Positions 47,633-57,559 of a stretch of DNA of 64,000 nucleotides are shown here, piece after piece. Both the position numbers and the translations under genes were made by a program. The notes under the pieces are model-generated. The model did no database searches. It saw nothing but the letters and a program-made list of their open reading frames with translations, and had not been told where the DNA came from. The DNA comes from Nitrogeniibacter mangrovi (lineage in GTDB: Bacteria > Pseudomonadota > Gammaproteobacteria > Burkholderiales > Rhodocyclaceae). The DNA lies in NCBI RefSeq assembly GCF_010983895.1, contig NZ_CP048836.1:2356001-2420000 (forward strand), in the 5' to 3' direction. How positions within the stretch are numbered: position 1 is the first letter of the stretch; the number at the start of each line of letters is the position of its first letter.

Positions 47633-48217
47633 ATGAGCAGCTACCTTTTCGTCATTCTCGGTGCCGTGCTGGTCAACAACGTGGTGTTGGTCCGCATTCT
47701 CGGCCTGTGCCCGTTCATGGGCGTCTCCAAGAAGCTGGAGACGGCCATCGGCATGGGCGCGGCGACCACCTTCGTGCTCACCCTCGGGTGCGCCACCAGC
47801 TTCCTGATCGACCACTACCTGCTCGTGCCTTACGACCTGGTCTATCTGCGCACGCTGTCCTTCATCGTGGTCATCGCCGCCATCGTCCAGCTCACCGAGC
47901 TGGTGATCCACAAGACCAGCCCGCTGCTGCACCAGGTGCTCGGCATCTACCTGCCGCTGATCACCACCAACTGCGCGGTGCTCGGCGTCCCGCTGCTCAA
48001 CGTCGGCTTGCGCCACGACCTGCTCGAATCGCTGCTGTTCGGTTTCGGCAGCTCGGTCGGCTTCTCGCTCGCGCTGATCCTGTTCGCCGGCATCCGCGAG
48101 CGCCTCGACGGCGCCGACGTCCCTGCCCCCTTCAAGGGCACCGCCATCGCCATGATCACGGCCGGTCTCATGAGCCTCGCGTTCATGGGCTTCGCTGGTC
48201 TGGACCGCTACCACTGA
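47633..48217 (+). CDS. rsxA: Electron transport complex subunit RsxA/RnfA
   Basis: 194 residues, six membrane helices. Typical [20 protein letters not shown] with the conserved Cys that helps hold an intramembrane [2Fe-2S] cluster shared with RsxE, and [10 protein letters not shown]. First gene of rsxABCDGE, which couples NADH/ferredoxin electron transfer to ion flux or keeps SoxR reduced. No soxR is in the window. Confidence 0.96.
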   Translation: MSSYLFVILGAVLVNNVVLVRILGLCPFMGVSKKLETAIGMGAATTFVLTLGCATSFLIDHYLLVPYDLVYLRTLSFIVVIAAIVQLTELVIHKTSPLLHQVLGIYLPLITTNCAVLGVPLLNVGLRHDLLESLLFGFGSSVGFSLALILFAGIRERLDGADVPAPFKGTAIAMITAGLMSLAFMGFAGLDRYH

Positions 48218-48278
48218 GGCCCATGCAGGCAGATCTCCCCACCGTGCCCGACCGACCGCAACCCCCCAGGGAATTGTC

Positions 48279-48830
48279 ATGCTGACCGCCATCCTCGTCA
48301 TGGGCGGCATCGCCATCGTCCTCGGCGCGGCGCTCGGCTATGCGTCCATCCACTTCAAGGTCCAGGGCGACCCGCTGGTGGACCAGATCGACGCCATCCT
48401 GCCCCAGACCCAATGCGGCCAGTGCGGCTTTCCCGGCTGCCGGCCCTATGCCGAAGCCATCGCCAACGGCGAGGCCGACATCAACCAGTGCCCGCCGGGC
48501 GGCGAGGAAGGCATCCGCCACCTCGCCGACCTGCTCGGCCGCGAGTTCAAGCCGCTCGACGAGGAACACGGTGTCGAGAAGCCCAAGTCGGTGGCCGTCA
48601 TCGACGAGAACACCTGCATCGGCTGCACCCTGTGCATCCAGGCCTGCCCGGTGGACGCCATCGTCGGCGCCGCCAAGCAGATGCACACCGTGGTCGAGAA
48701 GGAATGCACCGGCTGCGAGCTGTGCGTTGCCCCCTGCCCGGTGGACTGCATCACCATGGAACCGCTGCCGCAAACGGTGAAGAACTGGAAATGGCGTTAC
48801 CCGGTCATCGAGCTCAAGGAGGTGGCATGA
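48279..48830 (+). CDS. rsxB: Electron transport complex subunit RsxB/RnfB
   Basis: 183 residues: N-terminal membrane helix, a four-Cys [4Fe-4S] motif in [15 protein letters not shown], and two ferredoxin motifs [14 protein letters not shown] and [14 protein letters not shown]. It passes electrons toward the membrane subunits. The stop overlaps the rsxC start by ATGA. Confidence 0.96.
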   Translation: MLTAILVMGGIAIVLGAALGYASIHFKVQGDPLVDQIDAILPQTQCGQCGFPGCRPYAEAIANGEADINQCPPGGEEGIRHLADLLGREFKPLDEEHGVEKPKSVAVIDENTCIGCTLCIQACPVDAIVGAAKQMHTVVEKECTGCELCVAPCPVDCITMEPLPQTVKNWKWRYPVIELKEVA

Positions 48831-50524
48831 TCGCCGGGCTGTTCCGATTCAACGGCGGCGTCAAGCCGGAGACCCACAAGAACGAGTCGGCCGACACCCC
48901 GATCCGCACCGCGCCGCTGCCCGCGCGCCTGCTGGTGCCACTGCGCCAGAGTGCCCGCACCACGGCCCGCTGCATCGTCGAACCGGGCCAGAAGGTGCTC
49001 AAGGGCGAGCGCATCGGCGAGCCCGACGATGCGCTGAGCACCGCCGTGCATGCCCCCACCTCGGGCACCGTCATCGGCATCGAGCTGCACACCATGGCCC
49101 ATGCCTCGGGCCTGGGCACCCGCTGCGTGATCATCGAGCCGGACGGCGAAGACCGCTGGATCGAGCCGCGCCCGGGCGACCTGAGCGGCGCGCCGCGCGA
49201 GGAACAGCTCGCCTGGCTGCGCGACTGCGGCGTCGTCGGCCTCGGCGGCGCCACCTTCCCCAGCCACATCAAGGTGGGTCGCGGCACCGGCATCGACACC
49301 CTGGTACTCAACGGCGCCGAGTGCGAACCGTGGATCACCTGCGACGACCGGCTCATGCGCGAACGCGCCGACAGCATCCTTGCCGGCGCCGTACTGCTCA
49401 AGTCGCTGGTCGGCGCGCAGCGCATCGTCGTCGGCATCGAGGACAACAAGCCCGAGGCCATCGCCGCCATGGAACAGGCGGCAGGCGCGCTGGATGCCGA
49501 CATCCGGATCACCGCCATCCCCGCCATCTACCCGGCCGGCGGCGAAAAACAGCTCATCCGCGTGCTCACCGGCATCGAAATTCCGCACGGCAAGCTCGGC
49601 GGCGACTTCGGCGTCCAGTGCTTCAACGTCGGCACCGCCCATGCGGTGCATCGCGCCATCGTCCATGGCGAACCGCTCATCTCACGCGTCGTCACCCTCA
49701 CCGGCAACGTCGCCGAGGCCGGCAACGTGGAGGCGCTGATCGGCACCCCGATCGCCGACCTGCTCGAGCAGGCCGGCCCGCGCGAGGACACCGACCGCAT
49801 CCTCCTGGGCGGCCCCATGATGGGGTTCGAGATGCCCCAAGGGGACGTGCCGCTGGCCAAGGGCAGCAACTGCGTGATCGCCTGTTCGCCCGCCCTGTTT
49901 CCGCCGCCGCCGCCGGAGATGAACTGCATCCGCTGCGGCGCCTGCGCCCGCGCCTGTCCGGCCGACCTGCAACCCTTCGAACTGTACTGGTTCTCCCGCG
50001 CCAAGAACTTCGGCAAGGCGCAGGAATACCACCTGTTCGACTGCATCGAGTGCGGCTGCTGCGCCTATGTGTGCCCCTCGCACATCCGTCTGGTGGACTA
50101 CTACCGCTTCTCCAAGAGCGAGATCTGGGCGCGCGAGCGCGACAAGGCCGCCGCCGACGCGGCGCGCGACCGCTTCGAATTCCGCAACGAGCGCCAGGAG
50201 CGCGAAAAGCGCGAGAAGGCCGAGCGGCTCGCCGCCAAGGCCGCCGCCACCAAGGCCAAACTGGCCGAAAGCGCCCAGGCAGGCAGCGGCGACAAGGGCG
50301 GTGACGGCGAGGCCAAACCCGCCGCCGACGACGCCAAGGCCGCGCTGATCGCCGCCGCCCTGGAACGCGCCAAGCAGCAGAAGGCCCAGGTCCAGGCGAA
50401 GAACACCGACAACCTGTCGCCGGCCCAGGCCGCCCAGGTGGACGCGGCCGAAGCGCGTCGCAATGGCGCCACCGACGCCGAGGCGGCCCCTGACACCCCG
50501 AAAGAAGCACCGGAACAGAACTGA
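48827..50524 (+). CDS. rsxC: Electron transport complex subunit RsxC/RnfC
   Basis: 565 residues. NADH/FMN-binding domain with [13 protein letters not shown] and [14 protein letters not shown], two [4Fe-4S] ferredoxin motifs ([30 protein letters not shown]), then an Ala/Lys/Glu-rich coiled-coil tail of about 130 residues as in gammaproteobacterial RsxC. It is the electron-input subunit. The start overlaps rsxB; the stop overlaps rsxD as TGATG. Confidence 0.95.
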   Translation: MIAGLFRFNGGVKPETHKNESADTPIRTAPLPARLLVPLRQSARTTARCIVEPGQKVLKGERIGEPDDALSTAVHAPTSGTVIGIELHTMAHASGLGTRCVIIEPDGEDRWIEPRPGDLSGAPREEQLAWLRDCGVVGLGGATFPSHIKVGRGTGIDTLVLNGAECEPWITCDDRLMRERADSILAGAVLLKSLVGAQRIVVGIEDNKPEAIAAMEQAAGALDADIRITAIPAIYPAGGEKQLIRVLTGIEIPHGKLGGDFGVQCFNVGTAHAVHRAIVHGEPLISRVVTLTGNVAEAGNVEALIGTPIADLLEQAGPREDTDRILLGGPMMGFEMPQGDVPLAKGSNCVIACSPALFPPPPPEMNCIRCGACARACPADLQPFELYWFSRAKNFGKAQEYHLFDCIECGCCAYVCPSHIRLVDYYRFSKSEIWARERDKAAADAARDRFEFRNERQEREKREKAERLAAKAAATKAKLAESAQAGSGDKGGDGEAKPAADDAKAALIAAALERAKQQKAQVQAKNTDNLSPAQAAQVDAAEARRNGATDAEAAPDTPKEAPEQN

Positions 50525-51513
50525 TGCTCTCCTCCCCCTTCGTCCGCAAGCCCGCCAGCGTGCAGCAGGTGATGCTCACCGTGTTGGTGGCCCTGCTGCC
50601 CGCCGTGGCGCTGTACGTGTGGCAGTTCGGGCCCGGCATCGTCGCGAACCTGCTGATCGCCTCCATCGCCGCGGTCGCCGGCGAGGCCTTCGTGCTATGG
50701 CTGCGCGGCAAGCCGGTGGCGATCTATGTGACCGACCTGTCCGCCGTCGTCACCGGCTGGCTCATCGCCCTGACCTTCCCCACCATCATCCCGGCGTGGA
50801 TCCTCGTCCTCGCCACCCTGCTGGCCATCATCGCGGTCAAGCACCTCTATGGCGGCCTCGGCCAGAACCCCTTCAACCCGGCCATGGCCGCGTTCTGCCT
50901 GATGATCGTGGCCTATCCGTCGGCCATGTCGCAGTGGCCGCCGGCCGGGTGGACCGACCTGGGCACCCACCTGCACCTGATCTTCGGCGGCAGCCTCGAC
51001 GCGGTCACCGGCGCCACGCCGCTCGACGCCCTGCGCACCGGCCTGCGCGGCAGCGCCACCGTCCACAGCGTGCGCACCGGCGAGGCCTTCGGCCTGTTCG
51101 GCGGCCGCGGCTGGGAATGGATCGGCATCGGCTACGTGCTCGGCGGCCTGTTCATGCTCTGGCGCCGGGTCATCACCTGGCACCTGCCCACCGCCTTCCT
51201 CGTCGCCATGGCCATCATCGCGGCCCTGTTCTGGGGGTACGATCCGGCGCGCTTCGCTTCGCCCCTGTTCCATCTGGCCAGCGGCGGCACCCTGCTGGCG
51301 GCGTTCTTCATCGTCACCGATCCGGTCTCCGGCGCCACCACGCCGCGCGGCAAGCTGATCTTCGCCACCGGCGTCGCCGTGCTCGCCTACCTGATCCGCA
51401 ACTTCGGCGCCTATCCGGACGGTATCGCCTTCGCCGTGCTGCTCATGAACGTGTGCGTCCCCCTGATCGACATGAAAACCCAGCCGCCGGTCTTCGGTCA
51501 CAAGGGTCAGTGA
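50524..51513 (+). CDS. rsxD: Electron transport complex subunit RsxD/RnfD
   Basis: 329 residues with about eight to ten membrane helices. FMN is attached to the Thr in VTGATPLDALRTG in this family. GQNPFNPAMAA and FFIVTDPVSGATTP are conserved segments. Translation is probably coupled to rsxC. Confidence 0.95.
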   Translation: MLSSPFVRKPASVQQVMLTVLVALLPAVALYVWQFGPGIVANLLIASIAAVAGEAFVLWLRGKPVAIYVTDLSAVVTGWLIALTFPTIIPAWILVLATLLAIIAVKHLYGGLGQNPFNPAMAAFCLMIVAYPSAMSQWPPAGWTDLGTHLHLIFGGSLDAVTGATPLDALRTGLRGSATVHSVRTGEAFGLFGGRGWEWIGIGYVLGGLFMLWRRVITWHLPTAFLVAMAIIAALFWGYDPARFASPLFHLASGGTLLAAFFIVTDPVSGATTPRGKLIFATGVAVLAYLIRNFGAYPDGIAFAVLLMNVCVPLIDMKTQPPVFGHKGQ

Positions 51514-51526
51514 GGAGCTTGCACGG

Positions 51527-52219
51527 ATGAGTACCGAATACACCGCCGGCCGAACCGCCGCCCGAACCGGGGCCATCCTGACCCTGTTCGCGGCCCTGTT
51601 CACCGCCGCCATGGCCTTTACCTACAGCCTCACCAAGCCGGACATCGCGGCAGCCATCGCCGAGACCAAGCACAAGCTCATCGCCGAGATCCTGCCACCC
51701 GACGCCTACGACAACGCCCTGCTCGACGATGCGTTGCATGTGCCGGCCACCGATGCGCTCGGGCTGCCTGACGGCGGTATGGTCTATCGTGCACGCAAGG
51801 GCGGCGAACCGGTCGCGCTGCTGGTCGAGGCCAGCGCGCCCAACGGCTACGGCGGCGCCATCGGGCTGATCCTCGCGGTGCGCACCGACGGCAGCCTTTC
51901 CGGCGTGCGCGTGACCGACCACAAGGAAACCCCGGGGCTGGGCGACTACGTCGACCGCAAGAAAGACCACGACAAGGCACACCCCTGGATCGACCAGTTC
52001 GAGAACGCCTCCTTCGCCCGTATCCCCAAGGACGCCTGGGCGGTGAAGAAGGACGGCGGTGCCTTCGACTTCCATACCGGCGCCACGGTGAGCCCGCGCG
52101 CCGTCACCGCCGCGGTCGCCCGCGCGCTGGCCTGGACGATCGACAACGAGAAAGCCCTGTTCGCCGCGCCGGCCGGCGCCACCTTCGCGGCCGGCCACGC
52201 GCAAGGAGATGCCCGATGA
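51527..52219 (+). CDS. rsxG: Electron transport complex subunit RsxG/RnfG
   Basis: 230 residues, one N-terminal helix and a periplasmic FMN-binding domain. Covalent FMN-Thr site is in HTGATVSPRAVTAAV; the segment VTDHKETPGLGD is family-typical. It overlaps rsxE by ATGA. Confidence 0.95.
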   Translation: MSTEYTAGRTAARTGAILTLFAALFTAAMAFTYSLTKPDIAAAIAETKHKLIAEILPPDAYDNALLDDALHVPATDALGLPDGGMVYRARKGGEPVALLVEASAPNGYGGAIGLILAVRTDGSLSGVRVTDHKETPGLGDYVDRKKDHDKAHPWIDQFENASFARIPKDAWAVKKDGGAFDFHTGATVSPRAVTAAVARALAWTIDNEKALFAAPAGATFAAGHAQGDAR

Positions 52220-52902
52220 TCGAATTCAATCGCGAACAATGGATCAACGGCCTGTGGAAACAGAACCCCGGGCTGGTGCAGCTGCTCGGCCTGTGTCCGA
52301 TCCTGGCGGTGAGCACTACCATGGTCAACGCGGTCAGCCTCGGTCTGGCCACCGTGCTCGTCATGGCGATGGCCAACTTCGGCGTGGCCACGCTGCGCAA
52401 CTTCATTCCCTACGAGATCCGGATTCCGGTCTTCATCCTCGTCATCGCCTCACTGGTGACCGTGGTGGATCTGCTCTTCAATGCCTACCTGCACGGCCTG
52501 TATCTGGTGCTGGGCATCTTCATTCCGCTGATCGTGACCAACTGCATCGTGCTGGCACGCATCGAGGCCTTCGCCGCCAAGAACAACCCGCTCGCCTCCA
52601 CCTTCGACGGGCTCGCCCAGGGCATCGGTCTGGTCTGGGTGCTCGCGGTGCTCGGCGCGCTGCGCGAACTGATCGGCAGCGGCACGGTGTTCGGCGGCAT
52701 CGACCTGATCTTCCCCGACGCCAGTTCCTTCAAGGTGCTCGGCGAAGGCTATCCCGGCTTCCTCATCGCCGTGCTGCCGCCGGGTGCGTTCTTTGCGCTC
52801 GGCTGCCTCATCGCCACCTACAACGCCATCAACACCCGCGCCAGCGAACGCCGCCACAAGGCCGCGCCGCAGATGAACGCCGACGCCGTCGCCGAAGCCT
52901 GA
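52216..52902 (+). CDS. rsxE: Electron transport complex subunit RsxE/RnfE
   Basis: 228 residues, six membrane helices, homologous to RsxA: NPGLVQLLGLCPILAVSTT and IVTNCIVLARIEAFA contain the conserved Cys pair of the intramembrane iron-sulfur site. Last rnf gene; nth starts 2 bp later, the same rsxE-nth link as in E. coli. Confidence 0.95.
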   Translation: MIEFNREQWINGLWKQNPGLVQLLGLCPILAVSTTMVNAVSLGLATVLVMAMANFGVATLRNFIPYEIRIPVFILVIASLVTVVDLLFNAYLHGLYLVLGIFIPLIVTNCIVLARIEAFAAKNNPLASTFDGLAQGIGLVWVLAVLGALRELIGSGTVFGGIDLIFPDASSFKVLGEGYPGFLIAVLPPGAFFALGCLIATYNAINTRASERRHKAAPQMNADAVAEA

Positions 52903-52904
52903 GC

Positions 52905-53576
52905 ATGGCCCGCCCGATGAGCCGCGCGGCCATCGCGCAGATGTTCGAACGCTTTGCCCAGGCCAACCCGGCGCCCAAGACCGAGCTGGCGTACGCGACC
53001 CCGTTCCAGTTGCTGGTAGCGGTGGTCCTGTCCGCCCAAGCCACCGACAAGAGCGTAAACCTCGCCACGCGCGGTCTGTTCGCCGCCGCCCCGACCCCGG
53101 AGGCCATGATCACCCTGGGCGAGGAAGGCATCGCCGAACACATCAAGACCATCGGCCTGTTCCGCAACAAGGCCAGGAACGTCGCCGCCCTCTCGCGCCT
53201 GCTGCTCGAACGCCATGGCGGCGAGGTGCCCGACACCCGCGACGCCCTGGTCGCCCTGCCCGGCGTGGGGCGCAAGACCGCCAACGTGGTGCTCAACACC
53301 ATCTTTCGCCAACCCGCCATGGCGGTCGACACCCACATCTTCCGGGTCGCCAACCGCACCGGCCTGGCGGCCGGCAAGAACGTGGACGAGGTCGAGCAGC
53401 GCCTGCTCAAGCGAATCCCCAAGGACTACCTCCTCGACGCCCACCACTGGCTGATCCTGCATGGCCGCTACGTGTGCACCGCGCGCAAACCGCGCTGCGG
53501 CGACTGCCTGGTGCGCGACCTGTGCAACTTCCGTGACAAGACCGACGTCCCCGCCGACGCCGCCTTCGAAGGCTGA
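52905..53576 (+). CDS. nth: Endonuclease III
   Basis: 223 residues. Bifunctional DNA glycosylase/AP lyase for oxidised pyrimidines. HhH motif LPGVGRKTANVVL with catalytic Lys, catalytic Asp in AVDTHIFRVANR, and the [4Fe-4S] C-x6-C-x2-C-x5-C set CTARKPRCGDCLVRDLC. Start ATG 52905; ATG 52917 is an alternative. Confidence 0.96.
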   Translation: MARPMSRAAIAQMFERFAQANPAPKTELAYATPFQLLVAVVLSAQATDKSVNLATRGLFAAAPTPEAMITLGEEGIAEHIKTIGLFRNKARNVAALSRLLLERHGGEVPDTRDALVALPGVGRKTANVVLNTIFRQPAMAVDTHIFRVANRTGLAAGKNVDEVEQRLLKRIPKDYLLDAHHWLILHGRYVCTARKPRCGDCLVRDLCNFRDKTDVPADAAFEG

Positions 53577-53580
53577 ATCG

Positions 53581-54012
53581 ATGTTCGACCCCTCTCGCGA
53601 CCAGGCGCGCCAGTTCTTCCTCGACGCCTGGCAAAAACACCGCGACGGCAGCGTGCTGACGCCCATGGAGTCCCTGTTCGTCGGCATCGCCGAGCTGCAT
53701 CCGGAATACCACCCGTTCCTGGAGGACCCGGACGCGATCGATCGGGATTTTTCGCCGGACGACGGCCAGATCAACCCTTTCCTGCACCTGTCGCTGCACC
53801 TGGCGGTCGAGGAGCAACTGTCCATCGACCAGCCGCCCGGTCTGAAGGCCGCCTTCGCCCAGCTGCAACTGCGCCTGGGCAACCGCCACGACGCTCTGCA
53901 CGAAGTGCTCGAATGCCTGGGCGAGACCATCTGGCGCGCCCAGCGCGATCGCCAGCCGCCCGACGGCGCCGCCTATGTGCAGGCGGTGAGGAAACGCGCC
54001 GGACTCGCGTAG
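53581..54012 (+). CDS. DUF1841 family protein
   Basis: 143 residues: FDPSRDQARQFFLDAWQKH, HPEYHPFLEDPDA, NPFLHLSLHLAVEEQLSID (19 residues) and RHDALHEVLECLGE match DUF1841, a conserved small helical protein of Beta/Gammaproteobacteria found after nth. Function unknown; several conserved His suggest metal binding (inference). Four bases after nth, so in the same transcript. Confidence 0.88.
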   Translation: MFDPSRDQARQFFLDAWQKHRDGSVLTPMESLFVGIAELHPEYHPFLEDPDAIDRDFSPDDGQINPFLHLSLHLAVEEQLSIDQPPGLKAAFAQLQLRLGNRHDALHEVLECLGETIWRAQRDRQPPDGAAYVQAVRKRAGLA

Positions 54013-54064
54013 GGCTGACCGGCCTCCAGCCGGGTCCCGTCCGGCACGGGCCACGGACGTGAAA

Positions 54065-54088
54065 CGGGGGCGAATCGCTCCGCCCCCG
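54065..54088. terminator. GC hairpin between DUF1841 and cytochrome genes
   Basis: CGGGGGCG / CGCCCCCG with an 8-nt loop, between converging genes, without a T-run; a weak terminator candidate. Confidence 0.4.
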
Positions 54089-54131
54089 AATGCCGTCAGC
54101 CATCCACGGCAGCATGCTGCCGTGATCTTCG

Positions 54132-54452
54132 TCAGTGCTTGGTGTACAAGCCCTTCTGCGACGAGAAGTACGCCGCCAGATCTTCCATGTCCTGCTCGCT
54201 CAGGTTGGTCACCTGCCCGGCCATGATCGGATTCTTGCGATCACCGGACTTGTAATCCTTGAGCGCGCGCACGATGTAGTCGGGGTGCTGCCCGGCCAGC
54301 TTGGGAAAGTTCGGCACCGGGCTCACGCCATCGGCACCATGACAGGCCGCACACACCGTCGACTTTTCCTTGCCTGCCGCCGCATCACCACCGGCCAGGG
54401 CCGGCGCACAGCTCATCACCATGGCCAGCGCGACAATCCATTTCCGCATCAT
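54132..54452 (-). CDS. Small periplasmic cytochrome c
   Basis: 106 residues. Signal peptide (MRKWIVALAMVMSCAPALA), haem-binding CAACH, and axial Met in NPIMAGQ. Class I c-type, like cytochrome c553/c4-half proteins; electron shuttle in the periplasm. It overlaps the upstream homologue by ATGA and shares YIVRALKDYKSGDR with it, so the two come from a tandem duplication. Confidence 0.88.
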   Translation of the reverse strand: MMRKWIVALAMVMSCAPALAGGDAAAGKEKSTVCAACHGADGVSPVPNFPKLAGQHPDYIVRALKDYKSGDRKNPIMAGQVTNLSEQDMEDLAAYFSSQKGLYTKH

Positions 54453-54769
54453 TTCGCACTCCCGTAGTAAGCCGCCAGATCCGCCATGTCCTGCTCGCTC
54501 AGGCTCGCCGCGATCGCCCGCATCGACGGGTGGCTGCGGTCGCCATTCTTGTATTCCTTCAGCGCAGCGATGATGTATTCCGGATGCTGGCCACCGAGCT
54601 TGGGCACTTGATAGACGGACGGGAACGCGGTGTGATATCCCGGAATGCCATGACAGCCCACACACATGGAATTTTTTTGTTTTGCAGCCTCGGCATTGCC
54701 TTCGACCGCCCATGCTGTTGCGGATGCTGCCAACAACATGGCAGCGACGATAAACCGTTGTCCCTTCAT
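54449..54769 (-). CDS. Small periplasmic cytochrome c (paralogue)
   Basis: 106 residues. Signal peptide ending ATAWA-VEG, haem motif CVGCH, axial Met in HPSMRAIA. Paralogous to the next gene (YIIAALKEYKNGDRSHPSM vs YIVRALKDYKSGDRKNPIM) and translationally coupled to it. The pair resembles a split cytochrome c4. Partner oxidase or reductase is not in the window. Confidence 0.88.
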   Translation of the reverse strand: MKGQRFIVAAMLLAASATAWAVEGNAEAAKQKNSMCVGCHGIPGYHTAFPSVYQVPKLGGQHPEYIIAALKEYKNGDRSHPSMRAIAASLSEQDMADLAAYYGSAK

Positions 54770-55300
54770 GGAGACTCCTCTGTCGGGTTGGGGGGGTGGG
54801 GATTCGGAAACGGCCGGTCGATTCTACGGGCACACAGCGGGATGTTGCAAACGATTATCGCTTCGCTGCAACGCACAATTCCGATTGAAAATCAGTGACT
54901 TCTAATATCTGCGCGCATCGAAGGATGAAAGAGTCCAGGCCCGATGCCAGGCGGGGCCGGCTCCAGCCGACCATGGCGGGCTGAAGCCCGCCCTACCCGC
55001 AAACACGGCGCCACCCGCTCGACACCTCCCGGATCAGCGGACACGGGACACGACACCATCGGCGCCCCGACACACCTGGACACCGCACTGCAATAGCGGG
55101 CGCCCGGACAACGAGACGCCGCAGGCCGGCCACGTTGCCGCTCTTTTCGCTTGCCAACATTCGGACTCATCCCATGCCAGACACAACCGAAATTATGGTT
55201 TTGACATATGCCATATTGATTTTGAATCCCGCACACGATACCGTCGCCATCTAACGACGCGTCAGATGATCGACGCGCAAACAACAACATAGAGGTCAGC
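54770..55300. other. 531-bp intergenic region with a REP copy
   Basis: No gene found. It holds one REP palindrome (54975-54996), a GC-rich stretch to about 55140, then AT-rich sequence with a perfect TTGACA at 55201-55206 but no good -10 at 16-18 bp; this is the likely regulatory region of the type I secretion operon, whose GTG start has GAGGT at 55292. Confidence 0.5.
54975..54996 (-). repeat. REP palindrome, solitary copy
   Basis: GGCGGGCT-GA-AGCCCGCC followed by CTAC, that is, GTAG next to the hairpin on the minus strand. Same design as the copies around the RAYT gene 2.5 kb downstream. Confidence 0.7.
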
Positions 55301-57439
55301 GTGTCCGAAAAAATCGACACCGGCATGGCATGCCTTGCCATGATCGCGCGCGTCCATGCGGTCGCCGTGGATCCCGCCCAGCTTTCACACCAATTCGCCG
55401 CTTCGGGTACGGCGACCGATGCCGCCACCCTGCTCCGAGCCGCCCGCAGCACCGGCCTCAAGGCGAAGAAGGGGGCGATTCCGCTCGACAAGCTCAGCGA
55501 CACGCCATTGCCCGCCATCGCCGTCGCCCGGGACGGCAGCTTCTTCATTCTCGCCCGGGTGGAAACCGCGAACCACGACGCCCCAGGTCACATACAACGC
55601 GTCCTCATCCACGACCCCGCCCAAGCGCGCCCGCAGATTCTTCCGGTCGACGATTTCCAGGCACGCTGGTCCGGCGAGCTCATCCTGATCACCTCCCGCG
55701 CCTCCCTGGCGGCGGAGCTTGCCCGCTTCGACTTCTCGTGGTTCGTCCCGGCCATCGTCAAGTACCGCAAGCTGCTCACCGAAGTATTGGTGGCGGCCTT
55801 TTTCATTCAGCTCTTCGCCCTGGTCACTCCGTTGTTCTTTCAGGTGGTTATGGACAAGGTGCTGGTCCACAAGGGCTACTCCACCCTCACCGTGATCGGA
55901 ATCGGCCTGGTCGCCGTCAGCGTGTTCGAATCGCTGCTCTCCGGGCTGCGCACCTATCTGTTCGCCCACACCGCCAGCCGCATCGACGTCGAACTCGGCG
56001 CCCGCCTGTTCAAACATCTGCTGGCCCTGCCACTGGCCTACTTCGAAGCGCGTCGCGTCGGCGATTCCGTCGCGCGCGTGCGCGAGCTGGAACACATCCG
56101 GCAGTTCATCACCGGCTCGGCGCTCACGCTGGTCATGGACCTGCTCTTCTCCGTGGTCTTTCTGGCGGTCATGGCCTGGTATTCAATGACGCTCACCTGG
56201 ATCGTGCTGGCCTCCATCCCGCTCTACGCGCTGCTGTCGCTTTCGGTCACGCCGATCCTGCGCAAGCGCCTGAACGAAAAATTCAGTCGGGGTGCCGACA
56301 ACCAGGCCTTCCTGGTCGAATCCGTCAGTGGCATCCACACCCTCAAGGCCATGGCGGTCGAACCGCAGTTCAACCGCCATTGGGACAACCAGTTGGCCGG
56401 CTACGTGGCCTCCAGCTTTCGGGTCACGCGCCTCGGTGCCTGGGCCTCAGAAGCCGTCGGCGTCGTCAACAAGCTGGTCACGGTCGGCATTCTCTGGCTG
56501 GGGGCCTATCAGGTCATCGACGGCGTGCTCACCGTGGGCGGGCTGGTCGCCTTCAACATGCTGGCCGGCCGTATCGCCCAGCCCATCATGCGCCTGGCCA
56601 ACATGTGGCAGGAGTTCCAGCAGACCGGCATCTCCATGGCACGCCTGGGCGACATCCTCAACACCCGCACCGAAATCCCCACCAGCCGGGCGGCGTTGCC
56701 ACCCATGCAGGGCAAGATCGAGTTCGAAGGCGTGCGCTTCCGCTACCGCCCTGACGGTTCCGAAGTGCTGCGCGGCATCGACTTCACCCTGAACGCGGGG
56801 GAAGTCATCGGCATCGTGGGTCGCTCCGGCTCCGGCAAGAGCACGCTCACCAAACTCATCCAGCGCCTCTACGTACCGGAACGCGGTCGCGTGCTGGTCG
56901 ACGGGGTCGACCTCGCACTGGCCGACCCCGTCTGGCTGCGCCGCCAGATCGGCGTTGTACTACAGGAAAACGTCCTGTTCGCCCGATCCATTCGCGACAA
57001 CATCGCCCTCACTGACCCCGGCGCCCCGATCGAGCAGATCGTCGCCGCCGCCAAACTCGCCGGCGCCCACGACTTCATCATGCAGTTGCCCGAGGCCTAC
57101 GACACCCCGGTAGGCGAACACGGCGCCACGCTCTCCGGCGGCCAGCGCCAACGCATCGCCATCGCCCGCGCCCTGCTTACCAATCCGCGCATCCTCATCT
57201 TCGACGAGGCCACCAGCGCGCTCGACTACGAATCCGAACACATCATCCAGAACAACATGCGCGACATCTGTCAGGGCCGCACCGTGATCGTCATCGCCCA
57301 CCGTCTCTCGGCCGTGAAGGACGCCGACCGCATCCTCGTGCTCGACAAGGGCGAACTCATCGAGGAAGGCCACCATGGCGAGCTGAAAGAACGCCCCAAC
57401 GGCACCTACGCCAAGCTCTACGCACTGCAGCAGGGGTGA
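55301..57439 (+). CDS. Type I secretion ABC transporter (HlyB type, C39-like domain)
   Basis: 712 residues. Residues 1-130 are a C39-like domain in which the catalytic Cys is replaced: DTGMACLAMIARVH where peptidases have DCG. As in HlyB it should bind substrate rather than cleave it. Next come six membrane helices (about 150-430) and an ABC ATPase with Walker A GRSGSGKST, signature TLSGGQRQR and Walker B ILIFDEATSALD. The start is GTG at 55301. Its HlyD partner is 850 bp downstream, the gap filled by a RAYT element; the RTX gene is the probable substrate. Confidence 0.92.
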   Translation: MSEKIDTGMACLAMIARVHAVAVDPAQLSHQFAASGTATDAATLLRAARSTGLKAKKGAIPLDKLSDTPLPAIAVARDGSFFILARVETANHDAPGHIQRVLIHDPAQARPQILPVDDFQARWSGELILITSRASLAAELARFDFSWFVPAIVKYRKLLTEVLVAAFFIQLFALVTPLFFQVVMDKVLVHKGYSTLTVIGIGLVAVSVFESLLSGLRTYLFAHTASRIDVELGARLFKHLLALPLAYFEARRVGDSVARVRELEHIRQFITGSALTLVMDLLFSVVFLAVMAWYSMTLTWIVLASIPLYALLSLSVTPILRKRLNEKFSRGADNQAFLVESVSGIHTLKAMAVEPQFNRHWDNQLAGYVASSFRVTRLGAWASEAVGVVNKLVTVGILWLGAYQVIDGVLTVGGLVAFNMLAGRIAQPIMRLANMWQEFQQTGISMARLGDILNTRTEIPTSRAALPPMQGKIEFEGVRFRYRPDGSEVLRGIDFTLNAGEVIGIVGRSGSGKSTLTKLIQRLYVPERGRVLVDGVDLALADPVWLRRQIGVVLQENVLFARSIRDNIALTDPGAPIEQIVAAAKLAGAHDFIMQLPEAYDTPVGEHGATLSGGQRQRIAIARALLTNPRILIFDEATSALDYESEHIIQNNMRDICQGRTVIVIAHRLSAVKDADRILVLDKGELIEEGHHGELKERPNGTYAKLYALQQG

Positions 57440-57470
57440 AAAGATGAAAGCGCCAGCCTACGACACCGCT

Positions 57471-57534
57471 GGCCGGATGAATCCGGCCCTACGCACAACC
57501 GGCGCGCGCCCCGTAGGGCGGGATTCATCCCGCC
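57471..57534. repeat. Inverted REP pair (REPIN) upstream of the RAYT gene
   Basis: Left copy GGCCGGAT-GA-ATCCGGCC plus CTAC (57471-57492); right copy GTAG plus GGCGGGAT-TC-ATCCCGCC (57513-57534) in the opposite orientation. The GTAG tetranucleotide beside a palindrome is the mark recognised by RAYT proteins. It ends 25 bp before the RAYT start. Confidence 0.8.
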
Positions 57535-57559
57535 AAACCCTCTCGGAAGCGCCCACCCG

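Noticed and set aside
55201-55230. Promoter with perfect TTGACA upstream of the secretion operon
   Set aside because: No acceptable -10 hexamer at 16-18 bp spacing (only TGAATC/GAATCC), so mentioned within the intergenic entry but not called.
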